Assembly (NCBI GenBank): GCA_017654935.2
Contig: CM065706.1
Span: forward strand, 17,483,452 to 17,547,451
DNA length: 64,000 nt
Direction of reading: 5' to 3'
From: Phymorhynchus buccinoides
Taxonomy: Eukaryota; Mollusca; Gastropoda; Neogastropoda; Raphitomidae
Shown here: in pieces, positions 57,398 to 64,000 of the stretch
How the letters are laid out: every line of letters begins with the position of its first letter
Position numbering within the stretch: the first letter of the stretch is position 1
Made by a program: the position numbers and the translations under genes
Notes under the pieces: generated by a model
Told to the model about the DNA's origin: nothing
The model's input: only the letters and a program-made list of their open reading frames with translations
The model's database searches: none

Positions 57398-58284
57398 CAT
57401 GGTTCGTGGGGACTTGGAAGAGTGCCAAAAAAGGACCTTAAAAGGACCTTTAAAGGACCAGCAAAAAAATTTAAAGGACCTATTTAAACCTTGTTTGTAG
57501 TTGTACTTGCAGACGTGGTGGGCGCAGAGCCAGCCAGACGCCGGCGATTGTGGCTGAGCAGATTTTTTTTTTTTTTTTTTTTTTTTTTGCTGAGCAGATT
57601 CATTTGTTGTTACAGTAGTATTTCTGCTACTTGCAAAAAAAGTCGGTCACATTGCACCTCGATTCCGCCTTGTGCCTTCTTTCAGCTTTCTTGTGATTTT
57701 CAGTCTTTGCGTGTTGTTTCAGCACCGACTCTCCCATTGACAAGATGTTGATGTTTTTTTCACAATATGCACAACGAACTGCATGTTTGTTGTCCATCAC
57801 TTTTCGGACCCAGTCCTTATAAATGTCCTCTCAGCCAACGATCCTGAAAACGAACACTTTCCAGGCATTTTTACACTTTTTACTTGAAAACAAGCACTCA
57901 AGCAGCCACATATGGGAAGAATTTCAACATGGCGCATAAGATATCTTGCCGAATCTCGCACACGTGACCGGATTTACAGTGACTATTAAAATTAGATCGT
58001 CTGCTCGAAAGATACAAAGGCGATCGATTTTTGGCAATTTTTACAAATTAGATGTTTTATTTCATGTTTTTAATATATTTTTTGGGAGTTCATTTCTTAT
58101 GACAAGGTACTTAGTTTTGTTTTTTGGCCCGATTAAAGGATTTAAACTGACCGCACCAATTTTAAAAGGACCTTTGACTGATTTGAAAGGACCTCCTTGC
58201 TGATATAAAGGACTTAACAGGCCTTTTGATGACCGATCAATTTCACAGCACTTTAAAGCACCTGAAAGGACCCCACGAACCATG
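57398..58284. mobile_element. Non-autonomous DNA transposon splitting the minisatellite (887 bp)
   Basis: It starts CATGGTTCGTGGGGAC and ends with the complement of CATGGTTCGTGGGGTC. It is flanked by cctgt on both sides (57393-57397, 58285-58289), a 5-bp target duplication; removing the element and one copy restores the array sequence. Subterminal aaaggacc motifs are repeated near both ends, and a T run lies at 57564-57588. No transposase. Confidence 0.9.
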
Positions 58285-58552
58285 CCTGTTTTATAGACCT
58301 GAGAGCCCTGTTTTATAGACCTGGGAGCCCTGTTTTATAGACCTGGGAGCCCTGTTTTATAGACCTGGGAGCCCTGTTTTATAGACCTGAGAGCCCTGTT
58401 TTATAGACCTGGGAGTCCTGTTTTATAGATCTGGGAGCCCTGTTTTATAGACCTGGGAGTCCTGTTTTATAGACCTGGGAGCCCTGTTTTATAGACCTGG
58501 GAGCCCTGTTTTATAGACCTGGGAGCCCTGTTTTATAGACCTGGGAGTCCAT
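58285..58552. repeat. 22-bp minisatellite, right part
   Basis: About twelve further units of the same 22-bp repeat follow, ending in gggagtcc before an AC tract (58553-58565). Confidence 0.95.
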
Positions 58553-58565
58553 ACACACACACACA

Positions 58566-59189
58566 AAGAAAAGTCACACACACTACAACACATAAGGGAC
58601 CCAAATGTGCAGACACAAAATAAATCTGCCAAAAGCTTCAAAATAAAGCGACAAATTTCAAAGACTACACTGAATAGACAATAACATTTTCCACATTCCT
58701 GCTAATTTTGGTCTCATAATCTAAAAAAAAAAGCTAAATTTATTTGACTTTTAAAAAACACCTAAACTTTACGACATTAGGGGTAGGACAGACACCTACA
58801 CCTAAAAAGCTTAAAATTAAAGCAAATCAACGACTAGTCGATATCAACCAGAGGCACTAAGAAAAATTATGAAGATATTAAATCACCGCACTGTCATATT
58901 TTTGTTTAGAAAAGATAGTTTTGTTTAGAAAAGCATTCCTATTCTTTCCAAACAAAAGACACAAAATAGAACCAACATTACGTTATGAAATTTGCGTCAT
59001 TTAGTGTTAGAAGCTTGCATTTGGAAAATTATTAACAGTTTTCGCTAGAAGCCTTTCTAAGCCATGATGTTTTACTCATGAACTCATATCGCTGCATGAT
59101 TGGAAGGCATCATTTGGCCACAGTACTTCGTCGTTTAAAAAAAAAAAATACATAGGAGCCATCTGACATTTGGGTCCCTTCCCTTATAT
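58566..59189 (-). other. Probable 3'UTR and flank of the minus-strand gene
   Basis: AT-rich sequence downstream of the stop codon at 59192-59190. A minus-strand AATAAA lies at 58744-58739, about 450 bp beyond the stop, and is a reasonable polyadenylation signal. No other feature is seen. Confidence 0.5.
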
Positions 59190-59341
59190 TCAGAGATCGG
59201 CCAGCAGATCGTCTGCACTTTCCTCCTGTTGGGGCTGAGGTGCCACCTCTTTCTGGGCCTCACCCGCCACAAAGGAATCAGCCTCCGCCTGGCTGAACTC
59301 GCTCTCTGCGCACTCCACTGAGCTGATCAGGCCCTGCCTCT
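59190..59341 (-). CDS. Terminal exon of an unidentified minus-strand gene
   Basis: On the minus strand, the acceptor-like gctgtgctgtgcag (ending at 59342) is followed by a frame of 50 codons and a TGA stop. It starts with two bases completing a split codon, and reads RQGLISSVECAESEF, then an acidic Gln/Glu-rich tail (KEVAPQPQQEES) ending ADDLLADL. The phase fits the exon at 63384-63288, which leaves one base over. I do not recognise the family. The sequence right of the acceptor is amplified into the adjacent 36-bp array, so the real acceptor could be any of many copies; this nearest one gives the shortest product. Confidence 0.6.
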
Positions 59342-61620
59342 CTGCACAGCACAGCATAGCACCACAATCAGGCCCTGCTTCTCTGCACAGCATAGCACCA
59401 CAATCAGGCCCTGCTACTCTGCACAGCATAGCACCACAATCAGGCCCTGCTTCTCTGCACAGCACAGCATAGCACCACAATCAGGCCCTGCCTCTCTGCA
59501 CAGCATAGCAGAGCACCACAATCAGGCCCTGCTTCTCTGCACAGCATAGCACCACAATCAGGCCCTGCCTCTGCACAGCATAGCACCACAATCAGGCCCT
59601 GCCTCTCTGCACAGCATAACATAGCACCACAATCAGGCCCTGCCTCTCTGCACAGCATATCATAGCACCACAATCAGGCCCTGCCTCTCTGCACAGCATA
59701 ACATAGCACCACAATCAGGCCCTGCCTCTCTGCACAGCATAACATAGCACCACAATCAGGCCCTGCCTCTCTGCACAGCATAACATAGCACCACAATCAG
59801 GCCCTGCCTCTCTGCACAGCACAGCATAGCACCACAATCAGGCCCTGCCTCTCTGCACAGCATAGCACCACAATCAGGCCCTGCCTCTCTGCACAGCATA
59901 ACATATCACCACAATCAGGCCCTGCTTCTCTGCATAGCACAGCACCACAATCAGGCCCTGCCTCTCTGCACAGCATAACATATCACCACAATCAGGCCCT
60001 GCTTCTCTGCATAGCACAGCACCACAATCAGGCCGTGCCTCTGCACAGCATAGCATAGCACCACAATCAGACCCTGCCTCTGCACAGCACCACAATCAGG
60101 CCCTGCCTCTCTGCACAGCATAGCACCACAATCAGGCCCTGCCTCTCTGCACAGCATAGCACCACAACCAGGCCCTGCCTCTCTGCACAGCATAGCAGAG
60201 CACCACAATCAGGCCCTGCCTCTCTGCACAGCATAGCACCACAATCAGGCCCTGCCTCTCTGCACAGCACAGCATAGCACCACAATCAGGCCCTGCCTCT
60301 CTGCACAGCATAGCAGAGCACCACAACCAGGCCCTGCCTCTCTGCACAGCATAGCACCACAATCAGGCCCTGCCTCTCTGCACAGCATAACATAGCACCA
60401 CAACCAGGCCCTGCCTCTCTGCACAGCATAGCAGAGCACCACAACCAGGCCCTGCCTCTGCACAGCATAGCACCACAATCAGGCCCTGCCTCTCTGGACA
60501 GCATAGCACCACAATCAGGCCCTGCCTCTCTGCACAGCATAGCACCACAACCAGGCCCTGCCTCTCTGCACAGCATAGCAGAGCACCACAATCAGGCCCT
60601 GCCTCTCTGCACAGCATAGCACCACAATCAGGCCGTGCCTCTCTGCACAGCATAGCACCACAATCAGGCCCTGCCTCTCTGCACAGCATAGCACCACAAT
60701 CAGGCCCTGCCTCTCTGCACAGCATAGCACCACAATCAGGCCCTGCTCTCTGCACAGCATAGCACCACAATCAGGCCCTGCCTCTCTGCACAGCATAGCA
60801 CCACAACCATGCCCTGCCTCTCTGCACAGCATAGCAGAGCACCACAACCAGGCCCTGCCTCTCTGCACAGCATAGCACCACAATCAGGCCCTGCCTCTGC
60901 ACAGCATAGCACAGCACCACAATCAGGCCCTGCCTCTCTGCACAGCATAGCACCACAATCAGGCCCTGCCTCTCTGCACAGCATAACATAGCACCACAAT
61001 CAGGCCCTGCCTCTCTGCACAGCATAGCACCACAATCAGGCCCTGCCTCTCTGCACAGCACAGCATAGCACCACAATCAGGCCCTGCCTCTGCACAGCAT
61101 AGCACCACAATCAGGCCCTGCCTCTCTGCACAGCACAGCATAGCACCACAATCAGACCCTGCTTCTCTGCACAGCATAGCACCACAATCAGGCCCTGCCT
61201 CTCTGCACAGCACATCATAGCACCACAATCAGGCCCTGTCTCTCTGCACAGCATAGCACCACAATCAGGCCCTGCCTCTCTGCACAGCATAGCACCACAA
61301 TCAGGCCCTGCCTCTCTGCACAGCATAGCACCACAATCAGGCCCTGCCTCTCTGCACAACATAACATAGCACCACAATCAGGCCCTGCCACTGCACAGCA
61401 TAGCACCACAATCAGGCCGTGCCTCTCTGCACAGCATAGCACCACAATCAGGCCGTGCCTCTCTGCACAGCACAGCATAGCAACACAATCAGGCCTTGCC
61501 TCTCTGCACAGCATAGCACCACAATCAGGCCCTGCCTCTCTGCACAGCACAGCATAGCACCACAATCAGGCCCTGCCTCTCTGCACAGCACAGCATAGCA
61601 CCACAATCAGGCAGCACAAT
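59342..61620 (-). repeat. 36-bp array carrying repeated splice acceptor (about 60 units)
   Basis: The + strand unit is caggccctgcctctctgcac plus agcatagcaccacaat, with 28-44 bp length variants (extra agcacagc or ataacat). On the minus strand each unit contains ctatgctgtgcag|agaggcagggcctgat, that is, the acceptor and first bases of the terminal exon at 59341, where the unique sequence diverges after ctgat. The array therefore grew from the intron-exon junction. Because 36 is a multiple of 3, long minus-strand frames run through it (repeat phrase RQGLIVVLCCAE). It is not evidence for a separate gene. Confidence 0.92.
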
Positions 61621-61698
61621 CACAGCTTCAGATTGTCTGCGTGCCCGCGGCATTGACCCATATTTTTTAAATTATGGTGCAAACAACACTTTGTGGTG

Positions 61699-61975
61699 CG
61701 CCCTAAGGCCGGGTTCACATAAGACGCGTAAGTTCCGTACAGAAAACCCTAAATAAGTGGAAGAAAGAAGGATAAGGCCGGGTTCACATTAGACGCGTAA
61801 GTTCCGTACAGAAAACCCTAAATAAGTGGAAGAAAGAAGGATAAAAGTTTACGCATATAGGGTAAATTTGGACACGTGCGCAAATCCTTCCCCTTCTTTG
61901 TTTCACTTATTTATGGATTGCGCACGGGTTTCCGCATGGAATATCCGCTTATGTGTGTACACGGCATTAAGGCGC
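61699..61975. mobile_element. MITE with tandemly duplicated left end (277 bp)
   Basis: The ends gcgccctaaggccgggttca and the complement of gcgccttaatgccgtgtaca form imperfect inverted repeats. The first 68 bp (ggccgggttcacat...gaagaaagaaggataa) are tandemly duplicated (starting at 61706 and 61774). No coding sequence. Confidence 0.7.
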
Positions 61976-63287
61976 ATTCCATTCCACGGCCAGTGTGACA
62001 GTGATAATGATTAATGTACCTTTGTGAAATGAAGCAGACAAGCCTGGCTTACAACGCCTGCTTATCCGACATGTCATTGCCCTCCCACTACAAGGTCACT
62101 ACCAAGTCCCACCATTCCTTTTCTCCCCTTCTCTCCCAAGGACAGATTGGAAGAATAGGCTTGGCCAAAAATCTCAATCCTTGTATAATAAAGTTTTTCA
62201 GTCTTCTCTCTGTCTCTCTTCTCAGAGAAAAGTAAGCCTATAATGGAAGTGTGATCCTTAGGGAGGCCATGTGCATGTTTCTATATTGTGCTCGCATTGC
62301 AAGAAACTTGATTCTTCAGACACAAAAAAAGAAAAGCTTTAAACTTGAAAAGCTCTCCCTTTGGCTTTTTCCAAGGTATGAAGTGCATTACAGAAGTTTT
62401 GAGACTTTTTTGGGGGGAGAGGCACTTTTAACTGTCCTAGAGTATTGTAACAAAAGCAGGTTTTCCCTTCTTTTCCCCCTATTGTGTGAGACAGCAGGCT
62501 TTGCACGCCACGTCAGATGTGTGGGACTGGCGTGACCCGATTCTTGGGATCAGTTAATAGGCCTTTAAGAGCTTTTGGGGATGAATTGTCAAGGTCATGA
62601 TAGGGAGGTTTTACTGTACCACAAATGAAACTGAAACAAATACCATTTACAAAGGGGATTCATAAATGAAGACACATTAATTCTTTTCATATTACACAAG
62701 AGGCAAAGCCGTCAAGGCTCACTCGAACAGGAACATGTGGGACAACAACAAAGATTGAGGGGGGTGTCTAAAGTACAAGATTGCCAATAAAATTTTAAAG
62801 TACAAATGAAACTATCCTTAATGGATACAACTAAAAATATATAAAAAATTTAAAATGCCTGTGCCGAGAATCGGACCCGGAACCATTGGCATGACAGACA
62901 CTCTACCAATGAGCTATTGAGGCTTTCAGTGTTGATGAGTGTCTTAACTCATGTTGCCTGTTCAATACTCTCTAACCCACTAATCTAAAATGTTATCTGT
63001 TTGTTATCTGCTCACAGTGTTGCTTTAAGTATTTAATTATTCAAATCATTATTGTTCGAAAGCTTGCATAGACATATATATGTGTGCAAAGTTTGAACAA
63101 TGTATGCCTTCTATTTCCCAAGAAAATGCCAAAGTTAAAGTTTGGAGATTAGACCACAGACACAACACACACATACACACAACCAAACAACTATCATACA
63201 ACTCACTTCAAAAAGGGGATTCACAAATGAAGAAAAATGTTCACTTCTTTTTGTACCATCAAAACCTCAGCCTTCAGTACTACTTAC
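61976..63287 (-). other. Intron of the minus-strand gene (remainder)
   Basis: Between the array and the exon at 63288-63384. AT-rich, with a tRNA-like fragment at 62866-62935. The intron starts with gtaagt on the minus strand at 63287-63282. No further exon is needed, since the two recognised exons agree in phase. Confidence 0.5.
62866..62935 (-). pseudogene. tRNA-like pseudogene (Asp-like, GTC)
   Basis: The minus strand reads gcctcaatagctcattggta with a good D arm, a tgtctgtcatgcc anticodon region (GTC possible) and a T arm ccggg-tccgatt-ctcgg. Only about four of the seven acceptor pairs form and the anticodon stem is poor, so a tRNA pseudogene or SINE head is more likely than a working tRNA. 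AT-rich sequence follows its 3' side. Confidence 0.5.
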
Positions 63288-63384
63288 CTTGCACAAGTTT
63301 TTCCCAGAAATCGCGTTTGCCCTTGGCGATCACAGTGTCCTTGAAGTCTTGGACAAAATCGTTGTAACTGCCAGGCTCAGACTT
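63288..63384 (-). CDS. Internal exon of an unidentified minus-strand gene
   Basis: On the minus strand, acceptor cttgacatttgcag precedes 97 bases, then the strong donor gtaagt. It encodes 32 codons plus one base: KSEPGSYNDFVQDF, then KGKRDFWEKLVQ. The conserved-looking aromatic and charged pattern, clean splice sites and GC rise over its flanks argue for real coding. With the terminal exon at 59341-59190 it gives LVQ-E-RQGLISS in frame. Product not recognised; upstream exons lie beyond the window or were not seen. Confidence 0.65.
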
Positions 63385-63488
63385 CTGCAAATGTCAAGAA
63401 ATTAAAATGCTTTCCATATTAAATGCACATATTTTTACTTGTAAAATGTGTTACTAATTTTCTGCATGAGAGCCTGTACTCATTAGAT

Positions 63489-63612
63489 CCGCAACTTCCG
63501 TACGGAAACCCGATTCGCTTAAATAAGTGGACGCAGAAACTCATTCCGCATCCCATGCCCCACTTATTTCTTATATAAGTGAATGGGGTTTCCGTATGCA
63601 GAGTTGCATCTA
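63489..63612. repeat. Short fold-back MITE
   Basis: gcaacttccgtacggaaac at the left is mirrored by ggtttccgtatgcagagttgc at the right, around two inverted aaataagtg / cacttattt segments. The phrases resemble the left end of the MITE at 61699 (aagttccgtac, aaataagtgg), so the two are probably related. Confidence 0.65.
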
Positions 63613-63903
63613 GGGCGCACGATTGCGCGATTCACGCATTTTTTTAAAAAATCCCGCAAATTTGAAAAAGCCATGCGGAACCGCGCGCGCAAAAAAAATT
63701 CCATGCCCGCCTTTCAAACATGCGATATGCGCGATTGTTTTTTCCGCCAAGCAAGTCATCCCGAGCAGGGCCTCAACTTCTCCAAACAGCGCAAGTAAAA
63801 ACCAATTTCATTGGTCAGTACTGTCGATTGTAAACGTGATCGGCCAATGAATGCGCGTTTAACTTTGTGGGCTTCCTGTCACAACATTCACCCGCCAAGT
63901 AAA

Positions 63904-64000
63904 ATGGCGACCAAACAGAAAAGTGCGACGATGTTTTATTTTTCCTTCCAAAAAACACGCACTTCCACTCCCACTTCGACAGCCCAAACCTGTGCTACAG
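63904..64000 (+). CDS. Possible start of an ORF cut by the window edge
   Basis: An ATG at 63904 (context aaaATGGCG) opens a frame that runs to the window end, starting MATKQKSATMFYF and then Thr/Ser-rich. A CCAAT-type box (ggccaatgaat) lies about 60 bp upstream. The same combination of CCAAT box and basic or Ser/Thr-rich N-terminus occurs in the transposase relics at 30186 and 48743, so this may be another transposon ORF. Too short to assign. Confidence 0.25.
   Translation, partial: MATKQKSATMFYFSFQKTRTSTPTSTAQTCAT

Noticed and set aside
59342..61620. Regular repeats resembling a CRISPR array or a Cys-rich repeat protein gene (RQGLIVVLCCAE phrase)
   Set aside because: There are no unique spacers; units are simply tandem. 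The open frames follow from the 36-bp period, and the window is clearly from an animal genome.
62866..62935. Functional tRNA-Asp gene
   Set aside because: D and T arms are good, but the acceptor stem pairs in only about four positions and the anticodon stem is weak, so it was listed as a pseudogene.

Overview
This is a eukaryotic (animal) window. Coding exons are short islands, GC-richer than their surroundings, with GT-AG introns, set in AT-rich DNA full of DNA-transposon derivatives, LINE fragments, tRNA-derived SINEs, minisatellites and long CT/AC/poly-C runs. One SINE has the tRNA head, central block and CCAAATA-type tail common in molluscs, and a palindrome carries TTAGGG-type repeats. 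I infer a marine lophotrochozoan, probably a mollusc, without naming a species.

The main gene, on the + strand, runs from at least 10525 to 45190. It encodes a very large homologue of the SUMO isopeptidase USPL1. Seven exons join with matching splice phases (0,0,2,1,1,0) and add to 11,592 nt, giving 3,863 residues plus stop without the first exon(s). They encode an N-terminal C-x2-C...C-x4-C zinc motif, about 1,300 residues of acidic Gln/Glu-rich sequence ending in TSLLQ repeats, the C98-type catalytic domain (Cys 15103-15105, His 21198-21200, Asp 25571-25573), a GRG-rich and Ser/Thr/Gln-rich region, and a 1,809-residue last exon with a GRG/GKG tract, a dense SP cluster and at least five AT-hook-like motifs. 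Vertebrate USPL1 is about 1,100 residues, so the catalytic core is conserved while both flanks are greatly expanded.

Upstream, at 2597-2803 and 6789-6986, are two look-alike candidate terminal exons. Both are phase 0, basic, and have in-frame stops. They belong either to an upstream gene or to short alternative isoforms of the USPL1 gene. The interval between them and the zinc exon contains a 2 kb GAA-rich minisatellite and a (CT)n run.

The introns hold TTAA-flanked elements, hAT-like elements, a Tc1/mariner-type MITE, a LINE RNase H fragment and SINEs. The 11.5 kb last intron contains a 6.85 kb hAT-like element with its own BED-type zinc-finger relic, and a 1.3 kb inverted-repeat element built around CT and AC microsatellites.

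Downstream of 45190 come a probable 3'UTR, a minus-strand LINE whose 3' coding end is tandemly amplified, an internally deleted hAT-like transposon, a SINE, and an L1-type endonuclease fragment interrupted by a palindrome with telomere-like repeats. A 22-bp minisatellite split by a transposon follows.

At the right end, two exons of a minus-strand gene (63384-63288 and 59341-59190) flank a 2.3 kb, 36-bp-period array in which every unit repeats the 3' splice site of the terminal exon. That amplified acceptor and the enlarged AT-hook USPL1 are the most unusual features.
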